Source: Heterostelium album PN500 (Eukaryota > Evosea > Eumycetozoa > Acytosteliales > Acytosteliaceae). From it: 64,000 nucleotides of DNA. Below are positions 21,201-32,660 of this stretch, piece after piece (positions within the stretch are counted from its first letter, which is position 1; every line of letters begins with the position of its first letter). Both the position numbers and the translations under genes were made by a program. A model generated the notes under the pieces. That model was given only the letters and a program-made list of their open reading frames with translations. It was not told the DNA's origin and ran no database searches. The stretch is from contig NW_008805070.1 in the NCBI RefSeq assembly GCF_000004825.1, forward strand, positions 124,001 through 188,000, written 5' to 3'.

Positions 21201-23618
21201 GATTTAAATCCAATTTTCTATAATGCAAGTTATTATCGGTTCTTTAGAACTTTAGAAGAATCTGCGAATGAGAATTTCTATCGTCGTGGAGCAGGTTTGA
21301 TACTTTCGCATGACAATACTTTAAGCGACCGATTTGTTGGTCATGTTTTTGGTTTGAAATCAATGACGATCAATGCAAACGTAACTGACACCTGCTCGTT
21401 GACCAAAGTAGAACAACGATATGGCGCTCTACACCCAAATGATTCAACACTAAAGATAGGAGATGACTCCAATTTTGAAGCTGTCTATTCTTTACTGTTG
21501 CCACCGTACGCAGCCATCAGTTCGCTCGAGGTTGAATACGAGGGTAAACTTCTGGTTGCCACTATCAAAGAGAAAGAAACAGCTGCCAACGAATATAACG
21601 ATGCCATCGCCTCTGGAAACTCTGCATTCTTGGCATCGAAATCACAATCCGGTCAATTCCAAGTGTCACTCGGAAATATTGATATTCGATCCAGTGTGGT
21701 GGTGAGATTCACAGTGATGTCTGATGTTGGATATCATATGAATTACCTACAGTTCTGCTTGCACAGATTCTGGTTCCCACTTGGTCACTATCCAGTGAAG
21801 ATCACCATCGATCTCAAATTGAAGAGTAATTTCGATAAGTTCGAGGTCTCCAACTATCAATATAAAATTACCAAGACAACCGATAGCCTTAACAACATTA
21901 TAACTATTGAAAGTGAAGATGGTCTACCAAAGAATATTATGGTTATGGTGAGATTGCTGGAATCGGATGCACCACAGTCATTTGTTGAAACAAGTCCAGC
22001 CGATCCCAATCAATATGCTGTCGCCTTGAGTTTCAAACCAAAGTTGGATTGCGATTCGCTAAAGGTCAGACAGAAAGCAGAGTTTATCTTTGTTGTCGAT
22101 TGTTCCGGTTCGATGGAAGGAACTAGAATCGCATTGACCAGAAGAGTACTTCATTTCTTGGTGAGATCTCTGCCGTTTTCCTCTGTGAAATTCAACATCA
22201 TTCGTTTTGGAAGTAATTTCAACAAGATGTTTCCACAATCAAAGATCTATGACGACGATTCTGTTAGTGATTCAGCAATGTACATTGATAATAAAGTGCA
22301 TGCCGATCTTGGTGGAACCGAGCTCTATCAACCATTAAAGAGCATTTTGTCGCAAAAACACGACGCTGAATATCCGAGACAAATCATTGTGTTGACCGAT
22401 GGTGGAGTCTCTGGAAAGGGTCACCTCATTGATTTCGTAAGGAAAGAGGATTCAACATCGAGAATATTTACCGTTGGTATTGGAAATGGAGCTGACCAAG
22501 ATCTTGTTAGAAGTTTGGCTGAGGCTGGAGGTGGAGAATGTCGTATGGTTATGGAAAACTCTGAATTTTTTGAATCAGAAGTTCTTGAACTACTTTCGAT
22601 TTCACTACGTCCAAGAATTTCTAATCTGACAATGAATTGGCCAAATAAGAGTGAAGTAAAGGTAATTCAAGCACCTCGTAATATTCGTCCAATTTATCAT
22701 AATGAAAGAATGGTAGTCTATGGATTGATAACTTTGCTAAAACCTGAGGATTCAATGAAATCATACACTGTTTCACTTCAAGGTACAAGTCCAACCGGTC
22801 AGACTTTGACATATCCAATCGAGCTTGACTTACAGAATACCGATGGAACTGGATTGATGCTACATACTGCAGCTGCCACGATGTATATTGCTAGTTTGGA
22901 GTACGAGGAATCAAAGATCACCAAAGACAATAGCAAACCACACAAAAAGACAATAACGGAATTGGCTCTAAAGTATAATTTGGTATCAAACTACACTTCG
23001 TTTGTTGTTTCAGCTGACCGCGACCAACCAAACTACGAAACACTCAAACAAGTTAATATTCTAAACAATTTTGGAGAATTATACCCAAGACAAGGTGTTA
23101 AACTTGGCTCATCAGTACTCGTGAGTGCAGATAGGTATCAGTCTCAAGCGTCAAGCGGATGTTGTTCCGGTGGAAGCTACACTCCTCCTCCTCCTCCCCC
23201 TACAAAATCCAGCTTTTTCAATTTTTTCAACAACAACAACAACAACAACAACTCAACCACCCAAACCTCATCAACCACAACAACCCAAACCTCAACAAGT
23301 CAATCATCCAAACATAAAGAATTACTACTTTCAATTATAAAGTTGCAAAATGCCAATGGATCTTGGAGCGTCACTTCAGATACTAAAAAATATTTGACTG
23401 TTCAGTGTCCACTCAAAGAGATTGATAGTCAAGATGAATTGTGGTTGACAGTGTTGATCATTGCAATGCTCGAGAAAGACTTCCCATCAATGAAGGCAAT
23501 CTACTCCAACAGCATCTTGAAATCTAAACAATGGATCAATGACCAACTCCCACCAAACATCACCCTCGAAAAACTTTTGGAAACAGCACAATCATTAACA
23601 AAACAATCAAATCCATAA
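21201..23618 (+). CDS. VIT and von Willebrand A domain protein (first exon not located)
   Basis: A large exon of 805 codons begins after an acceptor (AAATAG at 21195-21200) with DLNPIFYNASYYRFFRTL, so an upstream first exon is missing from this call. Residues about 40-190 form a VIT domain. The VWA domain (about 295-470) has a complete MIDAS: VDCSGSMEG (D-x-S-x-S), GGTEL (Thr) and LTDGG (Asp). A Cys-rich CCSGG, a Pro run and an Asn/Thr linker precede a helical C-terminal region like that of VWA5/PARP4-type proteins. Such proteins are cytosolic or secreted and bind ligands through a metal ion; in dictyostelids the function is unknown. Confidence 0.85.
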   Translation, partial: DLNPIFYNASYYRFFRTLEESANENFYRRGAGLILSHDNTLSDRFVGHVFGLKSMTINANVTDTCSLTKVEQRYGALHPNDSTLKIGDDSNFEAVYSLLLPPYAAISSLEVEYEGKLLVATIKEKETAANEYNDAIASGNSAFLASKSQSGQFQVSLGNIDIRSSVVVRFTVMSDVGYHMNYLQFCLHRFWFPLGHYPVKITIDLKLKSNFDKFEVSNYQYKITKTTDSLNNIITIESEDGLPKNIMVMVRLLESDAPQSFVETSPADPNQYAVALSFKPKLDCDSLKVRQKAEFIFVVDCSGSMEGTRIALTRRVLHFLVRSLPFSSVKFNIIRFGSNFNKMFPQSKIYDDDSVSDSAMYIDNKVHADLGGTELYQPLKSILSQKHDAEYPRQIIVLTDGGVSGKGHLIDFVRKEDSTSRIFTVGIGNGADQDLVRSLAEAGGGECRMVMENSEFFESEVLELLSISLRPRISNLTMNWPNKSEVKVIQAPRNIRPIYHNERMVVYGLITLLKPEDSMKSYTVSLQGTSPTGQTLTYPIELDLQNTDGTGLMLHTAAATMYIASLEYEESKITKDNSKPHKKTITELALKYNLVSNYTSFVVSADRDQPNYETLKQVNILNNFGELYPRQGVKLGSSVLVSADRYQSQASSGCCSGGSYTPPPPPPTKSSFFNFFNNNNNNNNSTTQTSSTTTTQTSTSQSSKHKELLLSIIKLQNANGSWSVTSDTKKYLTVQCPLKEIDSQDELWLTVLIIAMLEKDFPSMKAIYSNSILKSKQWINDQLPPNITLEKLLETAQSLTKQSNP

Positions 23619-23788
23619 CTCTATCTAATCTATCTCTAACCTTGCAATCAAATCTGTAACAATGAAATAAAACTTTTACTTTTTTTCTTTACCAACTGTT
23701 CGTTTTTATTAAACTAATAACTATTACAAATTTATTTGTTACAAATAATTGATCTTTGGTTACTTTAGCACCCCTTCTATTAAAATGT

Positions 23789-24010
23789 TTAATTTAATCT
23801 TTTATTTAACCATAGATGCTTTTGCAATGGTTGATATGTTAGGTCATTTTTTATATTCTTTTTTGAGAGTTTAAAAGTAACTACCTCTGGATATAGTTTG
23901 ATTGGTGGTTTAATTTGTTTTACCTTTGAATCTTTATCATTAAAGAGTGATTGATAAGGTGGTTTTATCATGAATATTAATTGTTTTGCTGATTTATCCG
24001 ATCTCATCAA
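23789..24010 (-). CDS. Lys-rich short frame, possible last exon of HAP2 gene
   Basis: A 73-residue basic frame (MMRSDKSAKQLIFMIKPPY onwards) on the same strand, just downstream of the HAP2 exons. Its frame is open upstream to a possible acceptor at about 24059 (AATATAG, then NFKTGQSKNKISLL). It could be the end of the HAP2 cytoplasmic tail, but the phase does not match the best donor of the preceding exon, so it may be a separate small gene or not coding. Confidence 0.3.
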   Translation of the reverse strand: MMRSDKSAKQLIFMIKPPYQSLFNDKDSKVKQIKPPIKLYPEVVTFKLSKKNIKNDLTYQPLQKHLWLNKRLN

Positions 24011-24192
24011 ACATCCTAAGAGAGATATCTTATTTTTAGATTGACCAGTTTTGAAATTCTATATTAAGGGTAATCTAAATTAATAATTTGATTTTTTTTG
24101 GTAATATTTTATCCATTTAGAAATAATGGATGTTTGTACATACAAATAAATCCATTTTTGTTTCATCAAGAGATATATTAAAAAAGACCAAC

Positions 24193-26265
24193 CTTTGAGA
24201 ACGAATAATGTTGTCAATATCGCTGCTTGATACAAATATATCATATTCATCATCTTCTTCATGTCCATCACTGTCCGAGTATATCTCAACTTTGGTTTTC
24301 TTTTTGTTCTTTTTCGATTTTCTTTTCTTATTCTTATCCTTTTTTCTAAAACAACAACATCCACATATCCTTGAACATATATTTAATTTCCAACACGTAC
24401 AAAGTGCAAAGATGACAAACACGATCATTCCAACTATAATCACAATGTTCCAAATACATTCTTTATGAGCAAAGTAACATAAAATATTTGGACTTTATTG
24501 AACATGTTAGTAAACTATTATAATTAATTGATTTGTCTTTTGTTAGTGAACTTACAAAGTACAGTAATTTTGACAAGATAATTCAGGTACAGCAGGGTTT
24601 GGTGTATCTCCAGATCCAGTTTCATTGTAACCAGGTACCTTAATGACAGTGTCGGTTGTATTGAATTTAATAAGAATCGAGTCAAACAATGTTCCCATAG
24701 CAAAACCCTTTAGATCGGCATAGCAATGCTGATTACCACCAAATTTAGTTACCGTTCTAATTTCGAATTTGGTTTCAACGATTTCATTTGGTTTCATGGT
24801 GAACACTTGACTAGGATTGTTGACTGTGATTGCCTCCGTACAGTTCAAAACATTGAGAACATACTGGGTGTTGGTCGCCCCGATATTCTTTGTTTGAATA
24901 TAGAGATTGCCATCGGATGACATTGATTCGAATGTTTCGAGACGATTCGAAACAATGACACCTGGACTTTCTTTATAGACAAATGCAAAGTTGTCGGCTT
25001 TGATCTTTATGGTGACCAATGATGTCTGTTTGCCACTGAGCTCGACCTGAAGAAACAGATTGTTATTTCCGGTATTCTTGTAGATTTCAGCAGTGGCACC
25101 ATAGTTCTTGATTAGATATTGACCTTTTTTGCCCTTGGCGTACAAAGCCATATCCTGATCTCTGAACTTCTTTATTTGGTTGTCTAAACATGAATTCAAA
25201 GGAGCGCTACATTGATTCGGTTGATTCTGAAAAGCTACATAATCCGTTGCGATCTTATTACATTCATTGGGAGAACCGACGTCTGACTTTGAGAAGATCA
25301 TAGCTCTCATTTCGAAAGGCAGCTTGTGTATTGGGTTGTTCGGATCCGATTGTTCGTTGTTCACAAACAACATGCTGTCTTCAAAGGTTCTCAGTGCTTG
25401 TGGCGATGCAAAATCACCGACCAACTTGATAACGATACCATTGGCATTGAGAATTAGGTTGTCATTGCCTAGCCGGTAAGTCTGAGTCTGGCTAGCACCG
25501 GTGGTCACGTTAAACTGTGTGATGTTGACAACGATATCGTAGGTGGTTACGGGTGGTTCGATCGAGTAGGAATCGTAGAGGAGAGGTCGCTGAGCCATAC
25601 ACGATGCCGATGATGACCGACCGCCAAAGAGAGTACAAGAGAGATGCGAGCGACTGTCACGGTCGATACCGACATAGCTACCTAGGTCACAGCTACAGCA
25701 GAATCCTTGACTATATGGCACCTGATTACCAGAGGCGTCTCTAACGGTCGGACATGTATGATCGGACGGACTATCTTTACAACTACTGAAAAGCAAGTAG
25801 TCATTGGTGTAATGTACATTCTCGTATTTCTCCTCAGAATACGACTTTCTATAGATCAGAGATGATTTACCGTATTGTTTAGATTTTGAAAACGATATCT
25901 CCACTGGATAGACCAATGAAAATGTATCACCATTCTCATTTTTAACATCGTTTACTGTGAATTGAGATAATTCTGTATGGTCCTATTTTTTTGTTTTTTA
26001 AAAAATTAAAATTTTAATAAATTTATTTTATTTTATAAAAGATTAATTATTAATACTATTTATTTATACTTACTTGATTACTATCTATAGTCAAAGAGAC
26101 AACAAACATTTTTTGACATTTTAAATATTGATTATCTTTTTTAGATTCTAGAGTACCATCGTCTTTACATATTTGGATCTGACTCGATGAAATCACATCA
26201 CTATTTATTATATTTAAAATATAAATAAACAAAATTAATAGTATATATAAATATTTTTGTAACAT
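24193..26265 (-). CDS. hap2: HAP2/GCS1 gamete fusogen homologue
   Basis: Exons 26265-26074, 25982-24556 and 24492 to about 24193, type I membrane protein. A signal peptide (LYILLILFIYILNII) starts it. The ectodomain has the HAP2/GCS1 hallmark: GFCCSC at about residue 157-162, then 30 residues later SCMAQRPLLYDSYSI, matching the family's HCLRF-x-LWY stretch. A transmembrane helix (IVIIVGMIVFVIFALC, about residue 556) follows a Cys-rich stem, then a Cys cluster (CGCCC), a Lys-rich segment and an acidic tail. HAP2 drives gamete membrane merger; dictyostelids have such proteins for sexual fusion (HgrA/HgrB in D. discoideum). The 3' end of the cytoplasmic tail is unresolved. Confidence 0.88.
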
Positions 26266-26719
26266 GTTATAACTACAATATCTATGTCTAAAAGAAATGC
26301 TGTTGAGAGCAAAGTTTTTGGTTTTTTGGTCCGGAAACAACAAACACCACATACATTCTGCAATGAGTCAAATTGGAATATGATTGAATCATATAAATTT
26401 GTGTTAGCAATTTTTTTTTTAAAATTTTTTATTTTTATTTTTTACCAGTCACTTAATTCTCCCGATTTCAATGGTTGATCATTTTGATTCCAATATAAAT
26501 ATTAAGTATAAAACTGATACTATTGATTTTATATATAAAGTAATATCAAAATCCTAAATCTTTCTAGTGATAGATTAGAAGAGAAATAGAATAGAAATCA
26601 ACATACTCTCTTTATCTTTTTGATACCTATGTAACACAATTTGAATCTTAGTGACATAGACACCAAATTAAAATCACAATCATAATATTTCTCCCAAATC
26701 CGTCTTAAAAGAAGATTTT

Positions 26720-26806
26720 ATGAATGTCGGCGGATCCACTGTTGTTGGTCAACTATCAGCTGCACAACCAGCTGAATTGAAAGATTATCTGTACCAAGTT
26801 GGATAA
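26720..26806 (+). CDS. Candidate 28-residue small frame
   Basis: A short frame, MNVGGSTVVGQLSAAQPAEL followed by KDYLYQVG, with balanced amino-acid composition and higher G+C than its flanks. It reads like coding sequence rather than chance frame in such A+T-rich DNA. It might be a small peptide gene or the last exon of an unplaced gene; AAAGAAG at 26708-26714 could be an acceptor. No function can be given. Confidence 0.3.
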   Translation: MNVGGSTVVGQLSAAQPAELKDYLYQVG

Positions 26807-27127
26807 TGCTTAAATAAATAATGATAATAATATATAATAATAATAATAAGTAAATGCATTTTATTTTATTTTTTGCTAAAAAAAAAAAAACAAAAATATT
26901 TTATTTTATAAGATCAAATCTTTAAAACTATAAATTTTTTTTGGTTTAAGTTTCAAAAACAAAATAGGAAATGGTTGTTGATAAAGCATCATCAATGACA
27001 AAAAACGAGTAAAAAAAAAAAAATTCAAAAAAAAAAAAAAAAAGATTTAAATTTCAAAAAAATTAGCAAAATTATATTTAATTATGGGTATTCAAATTAT
27101 ATTATTAGCAATAATGTTTTGTAAATA

Positions 27128-27192
27128 TAATCGAGTGGGGGTATACCTGCTCTTTGAGCACTCCAACATTACCAAAACAAACACCTCCCGTA
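27128..27192. ncRNA. Structured G+C-rich patch, possible small RNA
   Basis: In otherwise A+T-rich spacer a 60-base patch contains GTGGGGGTATACC, the perfect hairpin TGCTC-TTT-GAGCA and a following CACTCC that could pair with upstream GAGTG. This is what a small structured RNA could look like, but no family (tRNA, snRNA, class I RNA) fits. Confidence 0.2.
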
Positions 27193-27565
27193 TTTATTTG
27201 CAAACAGAATAAAACAAAAATAAAATAAAAAAAACAAAAATAAAATCATTTCATTTTTATAATTGTTTTTTGAAAACAGATACAAATAAGATATAGATAA
27301 GAACTTATACAATACATTACACATTCATTACACTTCATTATAGTTCATTTACACTTTATAACATTACAGAATAACACTTCAGAATATACATATATCAAAA
27401 AGTGTAGTATAGTTAGTTAGTTAGTTTAGTTTGTTAGTTTGTTGTTTGTTTAATTTATTTAGAAATCAATCAAACATTTTCAATCTAAATATAAATAGTT
27501 ATTATAGTTTTAGTTTAAACATTGTTTGTTTATTTAGTTGATTTGGGAATTAAAGAGAAATAAAG

Positions 27566-29349
27566 ATGGGTGATAAAGATATGCCAATGGATATAATTAC
27601 GGAGGAGAATGCACATAGATTTAAAATAGAGGATATCGATAGTAGTGATGAAGATCTGAAGGATATAGAATCTGTAAGTAACAAATTGAAAAGTGTTCAC
27701 ATGTGATTTGATTACTAATTCCGATTATTTCTTAAAACTACCTATTTTTAACTAAATCTTTGTTGAATTGGATGAATCCATCATTAATCCAACTTGTTAT
27801 CATCGAATATCTATAAATCCGCTCTTGTCCCTAAACCAATTTAAAATTATCAAAATCCATATTATCTACATATAAATGTCTACCTATTCATATATTCTAA
27901 AAAAAATTTCTATATTCTACTGAATCCATACTCTAATCTTGTGTATCCATACAAACTATACATTATTTATATTATATATATTATATTTATTATTTATCCT
28001 GTTATATATCTCTATCTATCTCTATCTCTATATATTATTTGTATCTATATTATCTGTATCTGTACCTGTCTTTTATATATATATATATAATTAAATATAA
28101 TAGATATTATATGAAAAGAATAAAAATAGTTTTGAAAGATTGGCAAATGATTTAATTACCGGTAAGCGAATTGTGTTTATCACGGGTGCCGGTCTGAGCG
28201 TACCGAGTGGTCTATCTGCATATAGAAATACAAAGAAGGCTATTTGGGAAGAGTTTATAGTTAATTGGGGTACAAGAAAGAAGTTTAAACAAAATCCTGC
28301 TTCTTGGTGGGTAAGTACTATATTCTCTAATTATTATTATTATTACTATTGTCTTTACTAATTATATATAACTTGTTTTAGAATCAATTTTGGTTGAGAA
28401 CACATGAAAAACAAGAATATATAGATGCACTACCAAATACTGGTCATTTTGCAATAAACAATCTCATCAGACTCTGTAATACTAGAATTATCACACAAAA
28501 CATTGACGAACTCCACCTGAAATCAGGTGTACCCGAACCAAAAGTAATCGAAATACATGGTCGAATTGGATTATATAAATGGTATGTATAAATGAGTTAT
28601 GATTAAACTATATTATTATTATTATTATTATTATTATTACAAATTATATTAACTTCTTCTATATTATTAACAGTATTAAACCTGGTTGTAAATATACATA
28701 TGATGAATCAATCTATGATTTAGATATAAACTCTTATGGTATGTCTATCTATTAATCTATCTATTATTAACTTGAGGAAATCCATTATTAAACATCTATC
28801 TGTTTTCTATTTTTCTATTTCTATTTTTTAAAATATAATTATATAGCAATAAATGGTACATCTATGAAAGATGGTAATTTACAAATTTCACCACCAAACT
28901 GTCCGAATTGTCGCTCACCTATTCTGCCGCAGTCGCTGCTGTTCGATGAAGACTACAATTCACATTCGTTCCTGCGATACCACGAAGCGATGGATTGGAT
29001 CAGTTCGGCCGACGCCTTTGTCTTTGTGGGAACGTCATTCAGTGTCGGTATTACCGACGAGATAGTACTCCAATCGAACGAGCTCGGCAAGACAATGTAC
29101 AACTTTAACTTGTACCGCGAGGACAAGTACCCTTCGATGCTGCATATACTCGGTGGTTCAGAGGTGACACTGCCCATGCTCGAGTGTATTGTTACCACCA
29201 AAGCACTGAAGATGGCAGGTCAGATGCTCTGGCCACACAGCGCAATCCAACAACTCTGTCAACAGAGCGCAAAGAAACACGGTTTCAAATGGGAAGTAGA
29301 GAAAGAAAAAGAGAAGAAGAAGAAGAAAAAGTCATCCAGCAGTCCATAA
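27566..29349 (+). CDS. Sir2-family deacylase (sirtuin), divergent
   Basis: Five exons: 27566-27673, 28104-28310, 28382-28581, 28674-28738 and 28847-29349, 360 residues. NAD-binding motifs are present: [17 protein letters not shown] (GAGxSxxSGxxxFR-like), [12 protein letters not shown] with the catalytic His in VIEIHGRI, and GTSFSVG. Two Cys pairs (YKCIKPGCKY and CPNC) make the zinc module. It should remove acyl groups from lysines using NAD. Changes from canonical forms are SGLSAYRN for SGIPDFR and NIDELH for NIDGLH. The N-terminus is acidic and the C-terminus is a Lys/Glu run. The first intron is 430 bp, long for this genome. Confidence 0.9.
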
Positions 29350-30132
29350 TAGTAGTAATTTGAAAAAAAAAAAAAAAATTTGGATGGACACAAACAAAAA
29401 AATTAAAACCAGAAAAAAAAAAAATTAATAGTGGAGTTGGACACCACTATAAAAGTAATGATAGCAACAACATTAAAGTACTACTTAAAATAATTATAAT
29501 TATAATAAAATGTAATTTTAAACATAATATAATTTATTATTATTTATATTTATATCTATAGTTATTTATATATTTATATTATTATAAAAAATATTATTTA
29601 ATATATATTTATATATTTATTCTTCTTTCTTTCTCTCACTATTTTTTTCAATGCATTATTGAAACACTGTTTTTTTTTTAATGTGAGCAAAAAAACGTTG
29701 TTTGTTTGTCGAAAAATAAAAAATGGAATTATTTTTTGGAAAATAAAATATTTAATTAAAAAAATGGATTTTTTTTTCACATTTATTTTAATTTCTTTTT
29801 ATTTCTTTTTAGATTTTTTTTTTTTATAATTTATATTTTAAATATAATTATTTTTTTGAATTAATTTATAAAATTTCAACTTTATAAGTTATAAATAAAT
29901 AACATCTTTATTTTTCAAAAAAAAAGATTTTATATTTTAAATTGATACCCATTACTAAAAAAAAGTTCCAGGTGTGCTTCATGGAAAGAAAAAATAAAGA
30001 AAAATGGAAAAAAAAAAAAATATCTCTTAATCTTTCAATCATTTGATTTTTGATTGTATATTTTTAATTTTTAATTTGTAAAATAATTTACAAATAGAAA
30101 ATTTTAATTTATCTATCTATTTATTTTGAAAA
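29350..30132. other. Intergenic region, 780 bp
   Basis: Very A+T-rich, with many A and T homopolymers. I see no gene, RNA or repeat beyond promoter-like tracts before the gene at 30133. Confidence 0.5.
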
Positions 30133-31849
30133 ATGGATAGTGATATTATTATTTCTAATATGGTTTTCAATATTTATATTCAGAGTAAAATATTTCAGGC
30201 TGCTTTCAATGATAAACATTATAATTTTCGGTGGCGATTATCACTTGGTCTAGTTTCGAAACGATGGTTTGAATTTATAAAGTCAGCGGTATCACAATCG
30301 AAAATTGTAGTCAGATGTGATCATCTGAGGAGTGGAATAGGAACAATCAAACTTTATAGTGATTTCCATCATCTTTTGAATAGAGAATACTGTGTTTTCA
30401 GTTATGCCACCAGTATTCTAGTTTATCCAATGGTATCGTTCCCCTTGAATTTCATGTTGTCTCATTATATGGAGTTGTTTGGACGTATCTGCTCTCACTT
30501 CCAATCGGTTGTACTTCATTATGATTATAGTGTCGATACCGATTTCATGGGTATCATGATCGACGTGGTAAATAAATCGAAAAAACCGATTGCATTCGAT
30601 GGAATCTACTCGAATGCCGAATCCAAGTTTTTCCAGGTTTTCAAAGAGTGTCGTGTTCCCATTAGATACATTCCAAACTTCCCATTGGCAGAATCAACAG
30701 AGACATCGGTTTCCACTGAGATCAAAGATCGTCTTCTTCGATCAGTCCAAAACGATGGTTATCTAGAGAAGTTAGGTTGTTATTCGTCGGTTCAGTTGCA
30801 TACACCTATACCTTTGCAATCCAGCAGTTCGCTGAAATCATTTGAATATGTACTCTATCACAATGATCCGATCACTCATGAACTTGATTATCTCAGTCAG
30901 TGTAAACAACTATCGAAACTATCGATATCATTCAATAGTATATCAATGCATGCAGTCGAAATTGTAATGTTCATGTCAAAATGTGAAACTCTTACAAGTT
31001 GTGAATTCGGTCTGGACTTTTCAGATGTAATCATATCAAGAATCTTATCAAATCCAAACATTAGAAAGTTAAAGTTACAACGATGGGTTAAAAATTCACA
31101 GATGAATGAACTGCAGCCGATTCTAGATCAATTGAAACTGAATATTAATAGTGTTTCAGCATGTAGTCTTCCAAATACATCACTTAGAAGATTGGTATTT
31201 CAAGAAATACATAGAACCATTACATTGGATAATGATAACTATAAAGTCTTCTTCAATCCAACTACATACATTACAAGACTATCAGAGTTAACTATGAGGA
31301 CAATACTTCCTGGACACAAAGAATGGTTATCTACTTTGGGTAGTGATACTACTCTAGAGTATCTTTCACTCAATTCCAATGTCTATTCTAAACTGGCATT
31401 TTTCAATTGTAATCATTTGGAGAATCTGATCGTATTGAATCAAACACTCAGAAAGTTATCTATTGGTAGTGGAGTGTCTATGAAGATCGATGACTTGAAG
31501 AGATTTGTGGAGATATTAGATAGTAATACATCACTACATACATTGGATATCATTGTAAATACTCAAAGGTGTGAGCTACCAGCTGCTCTTAATTCGCTGA
31601 CTCGTTTCAAATTACATCGAATTCATGAAGAGCAATTAAATACAATTCATTATTACTATAATGGTATGGATCATAAAAAACTAATTTATAATTTATTATT
31701 TATAATTTTTTTATTTAATTCAAAAAATTAATTGAATAGTTAGGAATAATCATACTCTGAATGAACAATCCGGATTCAATCTCACTGGTCAAACAATTTA
31801 CAGTAACTTTTTAAATGCATTGTCTTATTTTGGTATTAGAAAAACATAA
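30133..31849 (+). CDS. F-box/LRR-like protein, paralogue 1
   Basis: Exons 30133-31663 and 31740-31849 join in phase to give 546 residues. The N-terminus holds an F-box-like remnant, WRLSLGLVSKRWFEFI, common in large dictyostelid families. The remainder is a set of irregular leucine-rich repeats (LSKLSISFNS, LRKLSIGSGV). The second exon was placed by matching intron position to the paralogue at 34878, which also splits just after a HYY/HYS tripeptide. F-box proteins of this type may be SCF ubiquitin-ligase adaptors; the substrate is unknown. Confidence 0.75.
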
Positions 31850-32094
31850 TAATTCTTTTTTCGAGATTAGACCAATTAATTTCCTTGTACAATAATATTT
31901 TCTGTTCTTCAATGGTGAATAAATCAAATCTAGTTGAAGTACTTCAATTCTTTTTCTTCTTTATATACACCTCTGAACTAGTTGAATATCGACTGATGGT
32001 CTTTTATTGTCTAATAATTCTGATTATCTTCTTTATTTTTTAAATCATAGCAAAAGTGCACTAGACCGCTATTTCAAAATATGTTTTGTTTATA

Positions 32095-32230
32095 GCTTGA
32101 CTTCTATAACGATCCAAAGAAAGCGGAGCTTCCTCAACCAATGATAACAGTCAATCTGATGACACCACAACTACTTTTAGTTCCTGAATCAGTGTGTTAT
32201 TTTAAAGACTTCTATCTTAAGAAATTTTAA
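32095..32230 (+). pseudogene. Gene fragment, terminal-exon-like
   Basis: After an acceptor-like TTTATAG, the frame CTT GAC TTC reads LDFYNDPKKAELPQPMITVN and on through MTPQLLLVPESVC to a stop, 44 residues with coding-like composition. No upstream exon fits, so it is probably a decayed or detached last exon. The parent gene is not recognised. Confidence 0.35.
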
Positions 32231-32231
32231 T

Positions 32232-32363
32232 ATGGCGTCCATTTCTAGAAAGCGTGGTGGCAGACCGAAAGTGTTTTTTAATATGAGACTTTCCACGATA
32301 AATTTTGATGAGAGTGCGTTTGGTTTCCAATATTCTTTTACAACACAAAACAAATGGTGAATA
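32232..32363 (+). pseudogene. Fragment with AT-hook-like KRGGRPK
   Basis: A 43-codon frame, MASISRKRGGRPKVFFNMRL and onward to TTQNKW. KRGGRPK resembles an AT-hook or nuclear localisation signal, as seen at the start of some transposase-type proteins. The core DNA AAGCGTGGTGGCAG recurs inverted at 34800-34813. Confidence 0.35.
32250..32263 (+). repeat. Left copy of an inverted 14-mer pair
   Basis: AAGCGTGGTGGCAG, preceded by ATTTCTAG, occurs here and in reverse orientation at 34800-34813 (there preceded by ATTTCT). A G+C-rich 14-mer is unlikely to recur by chance in this genome. The pair flanks a 2.5-kb unit containing one gene and may be the worn ends of a mobile or duplicated element. Confidence 0.5.
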
Positions 32364-32660
32364 AGTTGCGTCATAAAAAATTTTTTTGAAGTTTTTTTTT
32401 CTTCACAATTTTTATTTTTATTTTTTTATTATTTATTATTATTTTATATTTTTATTTTTTTATTATTATTTTTTATTTATTATTTTTTGAATTGCTTTAT
32501 AACTATTTTTTATTCATTTTTTTTTTTTTTTTATTATTTTTTTTTTATTATTTTTATTTTTTTTTTTTTCGTTTTTGATTGATTTTTAAAAAAAAAAATA
32601 TTAATTTTTGATTATTTTCTTCGATTACATAATTAATTTTATACTAACTTGGTAAAATGA

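Larger units (their letters stand above)
26266..27565. other. Divergent intergenic region, 1.3 kb
   Basis: Mostly A+T-rich DNA with poly-A runs (26878, 27012, 27029). It contains two oddities listed separately: a 28-codon frame at 26720 and a G+C-richer structured patch near 27130. The right end is the promoter of the sirtuin gene. Confidence 0.45.
31850..32656. other. Spacer with coding fragments
   Basis: A+T-rich DNA with two isolated coding-like fragments (32095-32230 and 32232-32363, described separately), followed by about 250 bp of T-rich simple sequence (32390-32640). Confidence 0.45.
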
